DNA from: an uncultured Lachnospiraceae bacterium
GTDB lineage: Bacteria; Bacillota; Clostridia; Lachnospirales; Lachnospiraceae
Assembly (NCBI GenBank): GCA_910585005.1
Contig: CAJUCN010000001.1
Location: forward strand, 334,239-398,238
DNA length: 64,000 nt
Direction of reading: 5' to 3'
This document shows, piece by piece, positions 7,879-15,857 of this stretch. The notes under the pieces were generated by a model that was given only the letters and a program-made list of their open reading frames with translations, was not told where the DNA came from and searched no databases. How positions within the stretch are numbered: position 1 is the first letter of the stretch; each line of letters begins with the position of its first letter. Position numbers and translations under genes: made by a program.

Positions 7879-8934
7879 ATGTTACCAAGTGACAAAAATA
7901 TATTGATAAGAAAAGGCAGGTTAAACCCGAAAAGTGAGAAAGAACAAACAAGACCTTATAGTTATGGAGACGCGATACACATTTCTCCTGATAGCCATTT
8001 CTGTAAATTTCATCTGAACGTAAAAATATGGTTTGAAAAAACATCTCTTACAAAGAAAGATTCCACGATTGCTAAATATCATAACATATATCATAAATAC
8101 ATCTATCCGGTTCTCGGAAATAAAGATACGGACAAAATTTCCTGCGAAGACGTAAAGAAAGTGATAGAAGATGCAAATAGAAAAGCAAATAGAAAAGAGA
8201 TATCTGCCAGCACTTACAATAGTATCAGATCTGTCCTAAAACAAATAGTTTCTTTTGCATTACCGCAATATGAGTTTGAAGCAATCGTTAAAGATATTAT
8301 GCCATGTAAATGTAAGGCGGGCGCTCCGGCTACCTTGTCTTTGGAAGAACAGAGGCAATTGGAAAGGTATCTGTTAAAGGAATTGGACGTTTACAAGCTT
8401 GGAATACTGATTTGCTCATACACGGGGTTACGGGTAGGAGAAATATGCGCCCTCACCATAGATGCAATTAACTTGAAAAGAAGGAGTATTTCTATTACGC
8501 AGACGGTGCAGAGAATCAAAGTGGCAGGCCGGGAAAAAAGAACAGAATTAAAAGTAACAGATCCGAAAACTTTTTCGTCGCAAAGGGAGATTCCTATCTG
8601 TGATTACCTGGCGGAAATCTTGCAAGTGCATTTGCCGGACAGTAAATACTTGCTGGGCAACAAACCCTACGAACCAAGAACTTATCAGTACAAATTAAAA
8701 AGATATTTTAAACAGTTATCCATAAATGAAAAACATTTCCATACGCTTCGTCATACATTTGCAACAAATTGTATGGTGAATGGCATGGATCCGAAATGCC
8801 TGAGTGAAATATTAGGACATGCGGATGTGAAAATAACGCTTAACAGGTATGTTCATCCTTCTTTCGATCATAAAATCCAGCAAATGAACCAGGTGGCAAA
8901 TCACTGCCAAATAAACGATCATTCCAGAAGTTGA
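7879..8934 (+). CDS. Stand-alone tyrosine recombinase (phage-integrase family)
   Basis: The enzyme is predicted to catalyse site-specific strand exchange through a 3'-phosphotyrosyl intermediate. The frame is open further upstream, but ATG 7879 is chosen because AGGAGG lies at 7861-7866 (12-base spacing, slightly long); the product has 351 residues. An N-terminal SAM-like core-binding domain (about residues 45-140) precedes the catalytic domain. Visible catalytic elements are Arg in YTGLRVGEICAL (about 184), Lys in DPKTFSSQREIP, HTLRH (about 287), the LGHAD motif and the nucleophile Tyr in NRYVHP (about 323). It is the only gene between the 26-bp inverted repeats, and its own terminator is the right repeat. 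Family assignment is firm; its substrate being the flanking repeats is inferred. Confidence 0.93.
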   Translation: MLPSDKNILIRKGRLNPKSEKEQTRPYSYGDAIHISPDSHFCKFHLNVKIWFEKTSLTKKDSTIAKYHNIYHKYIYPVLGNKDTDKISCEDVKKVIEDANRKANRKEISASTYNSIRSVLKQIVSFALPQYEFEAIVKDIMPCKCKAGAPATLSLEEQRQLERYLLKELDVYKLGILICSYTGLRVGEICALTIDAINLKRRSISITQTVQRIKVAGREKRTELKVTDPKTFSSQREIPICDYLAEILQVHLPDSKYLLGNKPYEPRTYQYKLKRYFKQLSINEKHFHTLRHTFATNCMVNGMDPKCLSEILGHADVKITLNRYVHPSFDHKIQQMNQVANHCQINDHSRS

Positions 8935-8954
8935 TTCCCATCTGCTTTAGTAAA

Positions 8955-8980
8955 ATTTCGCAGATTAAGCCAATCTGCGA
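8955..8980 (-). repeat. Right inverted repeat of the recombinase cassette
   Basis: This copy is a perfect dyad, CGCAGATT and AATCTGCG, around a spacer that reads AAGCC on the plus strand and therefore GGCTT on the minus strand. It matches the left copy in inverted orientation at 25 of 26 positions. The match includes the asymmetric spacer and the AAAT flank, which shared terminator function alone would not explain. Confidence 0.85.
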
Positions 8981-8987
8981 TTTTTTA
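8956..8987 (+). terminator. Intrinsic terminator formed by the right repeat
   Basis: On the plus strand the dyad is followed directly by ATTTTTTATTG, giving a hairpin plus T-tract 22 bp after the recombinase stop. The T-tract lies outside the repeat, so it would stay in place if the cassette inverted, whereas the left repeat lacks one. Confidence 0.75.
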
Positions 8988-9004
8988 TTGCCTTTTTATC
9001 CAGC

Positions 9005-9034
9005 AAAAAGGAGCAGATGAAAATCACCTGCTCC
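9005..9034 (-). terminator. Terminator of the glgC-glgD-spoVG transcript
   Basis: On the minus strand GGAGCAGGTGA pairs with TCATCTGCTCC (9034-9024 and 9020-9010), followed by five Ts (9009-9005). It lies seven bases past the spoVG stop. It faces the recombinase terminator 18 bp away, so the two transcripts are insulated from each other. Confidence 0.85.
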
Positions 9035-9041
9035 ACAGCTT

Positions 9042-9314
9042 CTACTCTTCGTCCGGTTCCAGGAGCGCTTTCCGATATCCCTCCAGGATCATCGACTGAA
9101 TCCTCTCCCTTGTCGACGAGTTAATAGGATGTGCAATATCCCGATATTCCCCGTCTGTTGCCTTTTTACTGGGCATTGCAATGAAAAGTCCTTTATCCCC
9201 CTCAATCACTTTAATGTCATGAACGACAAACTCATCATCGATTGTGATGGAAACAATGGCTCTCATCTTTCCTTCCCTGGCCATCTTCCTCACCCTCACA
9301 TCCGTAATCTGCAT
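9042..9314 (-). CDS. spoVG: Septation/sporulation regulator SpoVG
   Basis: SpoVG is a small nucleic-acid-binding regulator affecting division, sporulation and surface polysaccharide genes. The 90-residue product starts MQITDVRVRKM and contains the conserved VHDIKVIEGDKGLFIAMPSK core and the DIAHPI motif. An AAGGGGG ribosome site precedes the ATG. It begins 32 bp after glgD on the same strand and ends at a clear terminator, so it is likely co-transcribed with glycogen synthesis genes. Placement next to glg genes is recurrent in Clostridia to my knowledge. Confidence 0.95.
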   Translation of the reverse strand: MQITDVRVRKMAREGKMRAIVSITIDDEFVVHDIKVIEGDKGLFIAMPSKKATDGEYRDIAHPINSSTRERIQSMILEGYRKALLEPDEE

Positions 9315-9346
9315 ACTACTTACCCCCTTATTGCTGAGTCATTACA

Positions 9347-10465
9347 TTAAATTACATACCGGTCGTTTCTTTCGATTACAATTTTGATACCATCCGTACC
9401 AGCGTGGTAAGAATTTGCCCTGATTGTGTCACGACTTTCCACGATGCAGTTTTCAATGTGGGTATTGTCCCCTATATAGACATCGTTTAATATTATTGAA
9501 TTTTTAATGTAACAATTATTTCCTATGTATGTTTTCTTAAAGATAACGGAATCCTCCACAACACCGTTAACAATACATCCACTGGAAATTAGGCTGTTCT
9601 TAATCTGTGCACCCACATTATACTTAGCCGGCGGAAGATCATCTACTTTAGAATAGATATCAGGGTATTCTTTAAAGAAGTAATTCCTCGTTGCCCCGTT
9701 CAAGAAATCCATGTTGGTACTGAAATAATCATCTACTGTCGCAATATTTCTCCAGTATTCCTGCATCTTATAACCGTAGATCCTCTTCATATTCTTATAG
9801 CGGATCAAAATGTCCTTAACGAAGTCATATCTGTCTTCCTCGGCACATTTCTCGATCATCTCGATAAGCTGGCGTCTCCTGACCACATAAATACCACAGG
9901 AAATCGTATTGGATTTGGCCACAACAGGCTTTTCCTCAAACTCCTCAATGCGGCTCTCCTCATTCATTTTAATCGTTCCGAAACGGTCTACATTTACTTC
10001 CGGCCCCATATCCTTGCAAACTACTGTAATATCTGCTTTCTTTGCAATATGGTATTCCAGGACTTTATTATAGTCCATCTTGTATACACAGTCGCCGGAA
10101 GCGATCACAACATATGGTTCATGGCTATTTTTCAGGAAGGACAGATTTTGTGCAATTGCATCTGCCGTCCCCCTGTACCAGAAATTACTCTCAGCGGTAA
10201 CCGCCGGTGTAAACACATACAAACCACCCTGTTTACGTCCGAAATCCCACCATTTTGAAGAACTTAAATGTTCGTTCAGGCTTCTTGCATTGTATTGGGT
10301 AAATACCGCAACCTTCTGGATATGGGAATTGGACATATTGCTCAGTGCAAAATCAATGCTACGGTAACTGCCTGCAATAGGCATTGCACATACAGCCCTC
10401 TTCTGGGAGAGTTCTTTCATCCTAAAACTGTTTCCACCTGCTAAAACTATACCGATTGCCCTCAC
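9347..10465 (-). CDS. glgD: Glucose-1-phosphate adenylyltransferase subunit GlgD
   Basis: GlgD is the regulatory partner of GlgC in the ADP-glucose pyrophosphorylase of Firmicutes, supplying ADP-glucose for glycogen. The 372-residue protein has an N-terminal nucleotidyltransferase fold and a C-terminal left-handed beta-helix (hexapeptide repeats in SLISSGCIVNGVVEDS and IKNSIILNDVYIG). The glycine-rich loop reads AGGNSFRMKELS, where GlgC has AGGQGSRLGVL, a divergence typical of this non-catalytic subunit. The start overlaps the glgC stop by four bases, indicating translational coupling and equal stoichiometry. Confidence 0.95.
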   Translation of the reverse strand: MRAIGIVLAGGNSFRMKELSQKRAVCAMPIAGSYRSIDFALSNMSNSHIQKVAVFTQYNARSLNEHLSSSKWWDFGRKQGGLYVFTPAVTAESNFWYRGTADAIAQNLSFLKNSHEPYVVIASGDCVYKMDYNKVLEYHIAKKADITVVCKDMGPEVNVDRFGTIKMNEESRIEEFEEKPVVAKSNTISCGIYVVRRRQLIEMIEKCAEEDRYDFVKDILIRYKNMKRIYGYKMQEYWRNIATVDDYFSTNMDFLNGATRNYFFKEYPDIYSKVDDLPPAKYNVGAQIKNSLISSGCIVNGVVEDSVIFKKTYIGNNCYIKNSIILNDVYIGDNTHIENCIVESRDTIRANSYHAGTDGIKIVIERNDRYVI

Positions 10466-11736
10466 TTTTCATCACCTGCCTTAATTAATGTTTTTCCGCT
10501 CCCAAGAGTTTTATCCTGATAATCCATCCATGTAGTGATTCCGAATATACAAGAGTTCTTGCCTACCGTAATACCTTCCGGTATCACGCTCTTTTCACCT
10601 ATGGTCACTATGCCACTATTGTAGATATGGGGATCCGTCTCATTTTCAACCTCATCTCCTACTCCCAGCTTTACATAGTTTCCTATCTTCACGTTCTCGG
10701 CGCTGATCACCTTATTCAGCTCACACCCTTCACCGATCACAGTGTTATTCATAATAATGGAATCCCGTACCACGGTATCCTTACCGATCGTTACACCACA
10801 TCCGATCACAGAGTTGTATACCTTTCCATACACCTCCGTGCCTTCTCCTATAATACTGCGTTCCACCACCGTGCTGTCTGCAATATACTGAGGCGGCAGG
10901 ATCTCGCTTCTGGTATAGATCTTCCAATACTCTTCATACAAGTTAAACTCAGGGACGATATCGATCAGTTCCATATTTGCCTGCCAATAAGAATTCAGAG
11001 TTCCTACATCCTTCCAGTAGCCATTAAATTCATAAGCATACAAAGGCTCCCCTTTTCTGTGGCAGTAAGGAATGATATGTTTCCCGAAGTCCAATCCAGG
11101 CTGCTCCGAATTAGCTAACAAAGCTTCCCGCAGTGCCTTCCAATTGAATATGTAGATTCCCATAGAAGCAAGATTGCTTCTGGGATTTGCTGGTTTTTCT
11201 TCAAAATCCGTAATTTTACGGTCATCATCCGTAATCATGATTCCAAACCGTTTCGCCTCTTCTATCGGAACAGGCATAACCGCTATGGTAACATCCGCAC
11301 CCTTTTCCTTATGGAAATCCAGCATCACTTCATAGTCCATTTTGTAGATATGGTCGCCGGAAAGTATCAATACATATTCCGGATGAAAGCTCTCCATATA
11401 GTCCAGATTCTGGTAGATTGCATTGGCAGTACCTGTATACCATTCGCTGTTTACACTCTTCTCATAAGGGGGGAGAACTGTAACACCACCAATATTTCTG
11501 TCCAGATCCCAGGGAATGCCAATACCAATATGGGTATTTAAGCGGAGTGGCTGATATTGCGTCAATACCCCCACCGTATCGACTCCTGAATTGATACAGT
11601 TGCTTAAGGGGAAGTCAATAATACGGTATTTCCCCCCAAAAGATACCGCTGGCTTGGCCACCTTGGAGGTCAATACCCCAAGTCTGCTTCCCTGACCGCC
11701 TGCCAATAACATTGCAATCATTTCTTTCTTAACCAT
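10462..11736 (-). CDS. glgC: Glucose-1-phosphate adenylyltransferase catalytic subunit
   Basis: GlgC makes ADP-glucose from ATP and glucose-1-phosphate, the committed step of glycogen synthesis. Intact motifs are AGGQGSRLGVLT, KPAVSFGGKYRIIDFPLSN, GTANAIYQN, LSGDHIYKMDY and FEEKP; the C-terminal third is a hexapeptide beta-helix. Its 424 residues fit the family. GGTGATG precedes the ATG. It is the first gene of glgC-glgD-spoVG; no glgA or glgB lies in the window. Confidence 0.96.
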   Translation of the reverse strand: MVKKEMIAMLLAGGQGSRLGVLTSKVAKPAVSFGGKYRIIDFPLSNCINSGVDTVGVLTQYQPLRLNTHIGIGIPWDLDRNIGGVTVLPPYEKSVNSEWYTGTANAIYQNLDYMESFHPEYVLILSGDHIYKMDYEVMLDFHKEKGADVTIAVMPVPIEEAKRFGIMITDDDRKITDFEEKPANPRSNLASMGIYIFNWKALREALLANSEQPGLDFGKHIIPYCHRKGEPLYAYEFNGYWKDVGTLNSYWQANMELIDIVPEFNLYEEYWKIYTRSEILPPQYIADSTVVERSIIGEGTEVYGKVYNSVIGCGVTIGKDTVVRDSIIMNNTVIGEGCELNKVISAENVKIGNYVKLGVGDEVENETDPHIYNSGIVTIGEKSVIPEGITVGKNSCIFGITTWMDYQDKTLGSGKTLIKAGDEK

Positions 11737-12113
11737 GTCATCACCTCTTACAAGTAAATTTTGCTACTATATTTTTGATACAGGTACCAATTATAAAACG
11801 CATGAATAGTATACCATATATTACCTCAAAAGTGAATATTTTTTACAAAAAAATTCTCAAAAAATATAGATTTTATGTAAAATATTTACAAGGCTTTGCC
11901 ATGCCACTTTTTCTTTTACTTGTTATTTTTACAATTTTTTCTCTTATTCGCCCTGTTTATTTAAAATATCATTGGTTTTTATCTTATCTTTATATATAAT
12001 AGATATGTCTATATCTTATAGAAAAGCATATAATAATATTTATGCGTAATTCGGTTAAAATGAGATAATATACTTTTCATGAAATAACAAAATATTTTTA
12101 GCGGAGGCCATCT
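11737..12113. other. AT-rich divergent intergenic region between glgC and murC
   Basis: The 377-bp gap separates divergently transcribed glgC and murC. It is strongly AT-rich. I see a promoter candidate for glgC on its left side and a GGAGG ribosome site for murC at its right edge. A 74-codon frame at 11775-11999 has no ribosome site and is not called. No riboswitch-like structure was recognised. Confidence 0.6.
11808..11836 (-). promoter_or_regulatory. Candidate glgC promoter with extended -10
   Basis: On the minus strand TTCACT (11836-11831) lies 17 bp before TATACT (11813-11808), and the -10 is preceded by TGG, giving a TGnTATACT extended form. The predicted leader is about 65 nucleotides. 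Confidence 0.5.
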
Positions 12114-13493
12114 ATGTACCAGATCAACTTTCAAAATCCTGTCCACATATACTTCATTGGGATTGGCGGTATCAGCATGAGCGGACTTGCGGAGATCCTT
12201 CTCGAAAAGGGGTTTCCTGTTTCCGGTTCCGATTCAAAAGAATCTTCCCTGACACAGCTTCTTTGTCAAAAAGGCGCCAATGTACATTATGGGCAGAGAT
12301 CTGAAAATATCACCAAAGACATAGATCTTATCGTCTATACCAGCGCCATACATCCTGATAATCCAGAATATCTTGCGGCGGAATCTTTAGGAATCCCTCT
12401 TTTGACCCGGGCGGAGCTTTTAGGGCAGCTTATGAAAAATTATGAATTGCCCATTGCCATCAGCGGAACGCATGGAAAAACCACTACCACCTCCATGATT
12501 TCCCAGATCCTCCTTGCCGCAGATACGGATCCGACCCTTTCTATCGGCGGTATCTTAAAGACCATTGGCGGCAATATCCGGATCGGGCATTCCGGCTATT
12601 TTGTCACAGAAGCCTGTGAATATACCAACAGCTTTTTAAGTTTTTTTCCCAAAATCGGGATTATCTTAAATGTAGAAGAGGATCATCTGGATTTTTTTAA
12701 GGATATCAACGATATCCGCCGCTCTTTCCACCAATTTGCCGCCTTGATCCCCCATGACGGTGTGCTGATCATAAACGGAGATATTCCGGAATTATCAGCT
12801 ATCACCAAAGGACTTTCCTGCAGGATCCTTACTTATGGCGAAAGCTCTGATTGCACCTACCGGCCCGGGAATATTTCCTATCGGGAAAACGGCTGTGCCG
12901 ACTTCACCTTGCTTAAGGACGGCCAGAAGGAGGATGCCTTCTCCCTTAACACCCCTGGCGAACATAACGTTTATAATGCCCTTGCCGCCATTGCGCTTTC
13001 GGATGTGCTTGCCATCGGCCGGGACGTTGTCCGCAAGGCTCTTTTTGCTTTTCACGGCACCGACCGCCGGTTTGAGTACAAGGGACAGATCAATGGGACT
13101 ACCATAATAGATGATTATGCACACCACCCCACAGAAATTACTGCAACTTTAAAAGCCGCCGCCAATTTCCCTCACAAGACCCTCTGGTGCGTCTTTCAAC
13201 CCCATACCTATACCCGCACCAAAGCTTTTTTGAAGGAATTTGCCAAAGCTCTTACCCATGCAGATCAGATCATCCTGGCCGATATTTACCCTGCAAGGGA
13301 AACGGATGATCTGGGAATCAGTTCCCAAACTCTCCAAAAAGAAATTCAATCTCTCGGAAAAACATGTTACTATTTTCCTGATTTTCAACAGATTGAAGCA
13401 TTTATTTTGGACAAATGTCTCCCCAACGACTTGTTGATAACTATGGGGGCGGGAGACGTGGTAACTATTGGGGAAGATCTGTTAAAAGAATAA
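12114..13493 (+). CDS. murC: UDP-N-acetylmuramate--L-alanine ligase
   Basis: MurC adds L-alanine to UDP-MurNAc in the cytoplasm, the first amino-acid step of peptidoglycan precursor synthesis. The 459-residue product has the N-terminal Rossmann signature FIGIGGISMSGLAEIL, the ATP-binding loop SGTHGKTTTT (about residue 118), the EACEY and NVEEDHLD motifs, and the C-terminal ligase domain with DDYAHHPTE. GCGGAGG precedes the ATG. It is followed by its own terminator, so it appears monocistronic; other Mur ligases in the window (murF, ddl) are 15 kb away on the other strand. Confidence 0.97.
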   Translation: MYQINFQNPVHIYFIGIGGISMSGLAEILLEKGFPVSGSDSKESSLTQLLCQKGANVHYGQRSENITKDIDLIVYTSAIHPDNPEYLAAESLGIPLLTRAELLGQLMKNYELPIAISGTHGKTTTTSMISQILLAADTDPTLSIGGILKTIGGNIRIGHSGYFVTEACEYTNSFLSFFPKIGIILNVEEDHLDFFKDINDIRRSFHQFAALIPHDGVLIINGDIPELSAITKGLSCRILTYGESSDCTYRPGNISYRENGCADFTLLKDGQKEDAFSLNTPGEHNVYNALAAIALSDVLAIGRDVVRKALFAFHGTDRRFEYKGQINGTTIIDDYAHHPTEITATLKAAANFPHKTLWCVFQPHTYTRTKAFLKEFAKALTHADQIILADIYPARETDDLGISSQTLQKEIQSLGKTCYYFPDFQQIEAFILDKCLPNDLLITMGAGDVVTIGEDLLKE

Positions 13494-13504
13494 TTGTCCA
13501 CATT

Positions 13505-13554
13505 ATCCACATATTTTTCATTTGTTTCCCCATGAAAATATGTGGATATTTTTT
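13505..13554 (+). terminator. Terminator of murC, with a DnaA-box-like sequence in its stem
   Basis: Arms at 13505-13521 and 13532-13547 pair over 16 bp with one bulged T, and are followed by ATTTTTTC. The left arm contains most of a perfect DnaA box (TTATCCACA, 13503-13511) and the right arm gives its near copy ATATCCACA on the opposite strand. Confidence 0.75.
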
Positions 13555-13627
13555 CAAAATTGCGAACACTGGCTGTTTCCCCTCCCTTCTTGTCCTTTCC
13601 CTTTTATCGCCCAGGAAAACATGGGGA

Positions 13628-13654
13628 ATATCCACATTTTCCACAATTTCCACA
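13628..13654 (+). promoter_or_regulatory. Three abutting DnaA-box-like 9-mers upstream of dnaD
   Basis: ATATCCACA, TTTTCCACA and ATTTCCACA lie end to end with a 9-bp period. The middle one fits the loose DnaA consensus TTWTNCACA; the others differ by one or two bases. Together with the perfect box at 13503-13511 they form a cluster about 80-230 bp upstream of the predicted dnaD transcription start. DnaA binding is inferred from sequence only. Confidence 0.55.
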
Positions 13655-13701
13655 AACTTTTATGGCCCTAGAAATGGCTGGAAATTTTGCTTTTTTTCCT
13701 A

Positions 13702-13730
13702 TTTCCATTTCAGTTTTCCTGTGTTATAAT
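13702..13730 (+). promoter_or_regulatory. Promoter of dnaD-dnaI-prs
   Basis: TTTCCA (13702-13707) stands 17 bp before a perfect TATAAT (13725-13730) that is preceded by TGT, giving an extended -10. The start codon lies about 40 bp beyond the likely transcription start. Confidence 0.6.
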
Positions 13731-13777
13731 TCATTTTGCTTTTATTTGCAGCAAGTTAGATAAGGTCAGGTGAATTC

Positions 13778-14824
13778 ATGGGACATTTTAAAATTTACCA
13801 GCAATGCAGTGCTGATGTAACAGTTATATCCAATTTATTTATTGATGAATATATGAAGGATGCAAACGATGCACAATTAAAAATATACCTGTACCTTCTC
13901 CGCATGATGAGTGCGGGGCTTTTTACCAGTGTGTCTGACATTGCCGATAAATTTAATCATACGGAAAGGGATGTACTGCGTGCACTGAAATACTGGGAAA
14001 AAAACCGCCTGCTGTCACTGGAATATGATACTGCCGGCGCCCTCATTGGCATCCAGCTTCTGGAGGCTTCACATAAATCTTCAGATAATGCGGTCACTTT
14101 AGCCCCTTTGGTTGCCCTCTCCGAAAAGCCGGAAGCTCCTGCTCCCAAAGACGACTATTCCAAACCCGCTTATACATTGGACCAGTTAAAAGAATTTAAA
14201 AATAATGAAGAGACTGCCCAAATTATTTTTGTAGCGGAACAATACATAGGAAAACCTTTAAGCCCTTCCGAGATCAAGACTATTCTATTTTTTACAGACA
14301 AGCTGAATTTTTCGGAAGATCTGATCGACTACCTGATCCAATACTGTGTGGGCAAAGGCAAAAAAGACTTTCGTTATATTGAAAAGGTAGCCATTGGCTG
14401 GGCCCAGGAAGGCATTACTACCCCTAAGCAAGCCGCTAAAGCCGCTGCCAAATACGATAAAGCTGTCTACGAGATCATGAAGGAACTTGGTAAATCCGGA
14501 ACCCCTACCAAAGCGGAGGCCGCTTTTGCTCTTAAGTGGGCCAATGAATACGGTTTTACTCAGGACATCATCCTGGAAGCATGCCGCCGCACGGTTATGG
14601 CAACCGACAAACACCGCTTTGAATATGCCGACAGCATCTTAAAGAGCTGGAAGAAAAAACAGGTTCACCATAAATCCGATATTCAAAACCTGGATGAAGC
14701 TTATGCAAGATCCAGAAATGCTGCCGTTAAAACAGGGCCAGCGCCTGCCGCCCGTGCTTTTAACCAGTTTCCCCAGCGCAGTTACGATTTTGATGCTTTA
14801 GAAAAAGAGATCCTCAGTAACTAA
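13778..14824 (+). CDS. DnaD/DnaB-family replication initiation protein
   Basis: Proteins of this family help DnaA and the helicase loader place the replicative helicase at origins and restart sites. The 348-residue product has a winged-helix N-terminal part (about residues 15-95, with SVSDIADKFNHTERDVLRALKYW), a linker, then two DnaD-type C-terminal modules (about 125-205 and 215-290; the second ends in YADSILKSWKKKQV). AAGGTCAGGTG precedes the ATG. Its partner, the DnaI-type loader, begins 55 bp downstream. The DnaA-box-like cluster upstream suggests feedback from DnaA, which is inference. Confidence 0.88.
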   Translation: MGHFKIYQQCSADVTVISNLFIDEYMKDANDAQLKIYLYLLRMMSAGLFTSVSDIADKFNHTERDVLRALKYWEKNRLLSLEYDTAGALIGIQLLEASHKSSDNAVTLAPLVALSEKPEAPAPKDDYSKPAYTLDQLKEFKNNEETAQIIFVAEQYIGKPLSPSEIKTILFFTDKLNFSEDLIDYLIQYCVGKGKKDFRYIEKVAIGWAQEGITTPKQAAKAAAKYDKAVYEIMKELGKSGTPTKAEAAFALKWANEYGFTQDIILEACRRTVMATDKHRFEYADSILKSWKKKQVHHKSDIQNLDEAYARSRNAAVKTGPAPAARAFNQFPQRSYDFDALEKEILSN

Positions 14825-14879
14825 TATGATAGGGCAGTTTGTATTGTTCTTGATTTAGAAAAGGTAAGGAGATATTATT

Positions 14880-15842
14880 TTGGCACTAAGCAATTCCCAA
14901 TACGACAAGATTATTCGCAGTTATGAGGACAGGCAGACCAAAAACCGCCATATATTGGAAGAACGCACCAACCATGTTTACCAGGCTGTAGACGGTTACC
15001 GTGCGCTGTGCGAATCCATTGCCAGCATTTCTGTTTCCCAGGGCAAAAAGCTTCTTGAGGGGGATGAAAATGCTTTAAGGGATTTAAAGGAAACTTTAGA
15101 GCGTCTCTCCGACATGAAAAAACAGCTTTTACTAAATGCAGGATTTCCCAAAGACTACCTTTCCCCTATTTACGATTGCCCTGATTGTAAGGATACCGGC
15201 TATATAGACGGGCAAAAATGCCATTGTTTTAAGCAGGCAGTGATCGACCTCCTTTACGAACAATCGGGAATTCGGGATATGCTTGAACAGGAAAATTTTA
15301 GTTCTCTTTCTTACGACTATTTTTCCGGGGAAGATCTTACATATTTTCAGCGGAATGTGGCTACCTGTAAAGAATTTGTTAAAACTTTTCATACAGACTA
15401 CCACAATCTGTTTTTTTATGGTACAGTGGGTACAGGCAAATCTTTTTTATCCGGTTGCATTGCTAAGGAGCTGATCGAAGAGGGATGTTCTGTGATTTAT
15501 TTTAGCGCAGCCGGGCTCTTTGAAACATTATCCAGAAATATGTATGACTATAAAAATAAAGAAGAATTTGAAAATCTGCACGAAGGCTTGCACGGCAGCG
15601 ATCTGCTCATTATTGACGATCTGGGTACGGAATATATGAATAATGCAACGGCTTCTGTGTTTTTTTCATTATTAAATGAACGTCATTTAAACAGAAAAGC
15701 TACCATTATTTCTACCAACCTTTTTCTGGAAGATATGCAAATCCGTTATTCCGAACGGGTATTTTCCAGAATCATGAGCAATTATACTATTTGTAAATTT
15801 ACAGGACCTGATATACGCCACCTGAAAAAATCTTTTAAATGA
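14880..15842 (+). CDS. DnaI/DnaC-type helicase loader, AAA+ ATPase
   Basis: This protein is predicted to load the replicative helicase onto single-stranded DNA. The start is TTG at 14880, supported by AAGGAG at 14866-14871 with eight-base spacing. The N-terminal half is helical and contains a CPDCKDTGYIDGQKCHC zinc-binding motif (about residues 100-116). The AAA+ domain has Walker A YGTVGTGKSFLSG (about 180), Walker B LLIIDDLG (about 242), and a late Arg-rich region typical of loaders. Length 320. It is 55 bp after the DnaD-like gene and 15 bp before prs, on one transcript. Confidence 0.93.
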   Translation: MALSNSQYDKIIRSYEDRQTKNRHILEERTNHVYQAVDGYRALCESIASISVSQGKKLLEGDENALRDLKETLERLSDMKKQLLLNAGFPKDYLSPIYDCPDCKDTGYIDGQKCHCFKQAVIDLLYEQSGIRDMLEQENFSSLSYDYFSGEDLTYFQRNVATCKEFVKTFHTDYHNLFFYGTVGTGKSFLSGCIAKELIEEGCSVIYFSAAGLFETLSRNMYDYKNKEEFENLHEGLHGSDLLIIDDLGTEYMNNATASVFFSLLNERHLNRKATIISTNLFLEDMQIRYSERVFSRIMSNYTICKFTGPDIRHLKKSFK

Positions 15843-15857
15843 AAGTGAGGGATCTTC

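Larger units (their letters stand above)
7710..8980. mobile_element. Candidate self-inverting tyrosine-recombinase cassette
   Basis: A 1.27-kb segment holds a single recombinase gene and is bounded by two 26-bp copies of one sequence in opposite orientation, identical at 25 positions. Each copy is itself a dyad with 8-bp arms (CGCAGATT, AATCTGCG) around an asymmetric 5-bp spacer (GGCTT on the left copy's top strand). This is the layout expected of tyrosine-recombinase crossover sites placed for inversion. There are no transposase, excisionase, phage or conjugation genes. A promoter inside the segment points outward over the left repeat. Inversion itself is inferred; the repeats, the dyads and the gene are directly visible. 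Confidence 0.7.

Noticed and set aside
7774..8934. Remnant of a prophage or integrative element
   Set aside because: No excisionase, repressor, structural, mobilisation or att-tRNA signatures are present; spoVG and the envelope genes on both sides look like normal chromosome.
8955..8987. Right repeat as an ordinary terminator and the left repeat as coincidence
   Set aside because: It does function as a terminator by its look, but the left copy matches it over 26 bp including the asymmetric spacer and flank, which chance or terminator function alone does not explain.
11775..11999. 74-codon hydrophobic frame in the glgC-murC gap
   Set aside because: No ribosome site, strongly AT-rich sequence and no recognisable pattern; best read as chance.
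13415..13763. Short hydrophobic frames between murC and dnaD
   Set aside because: They cross the terminator, DnaA-like sites and promoter and have no ribosome sites.
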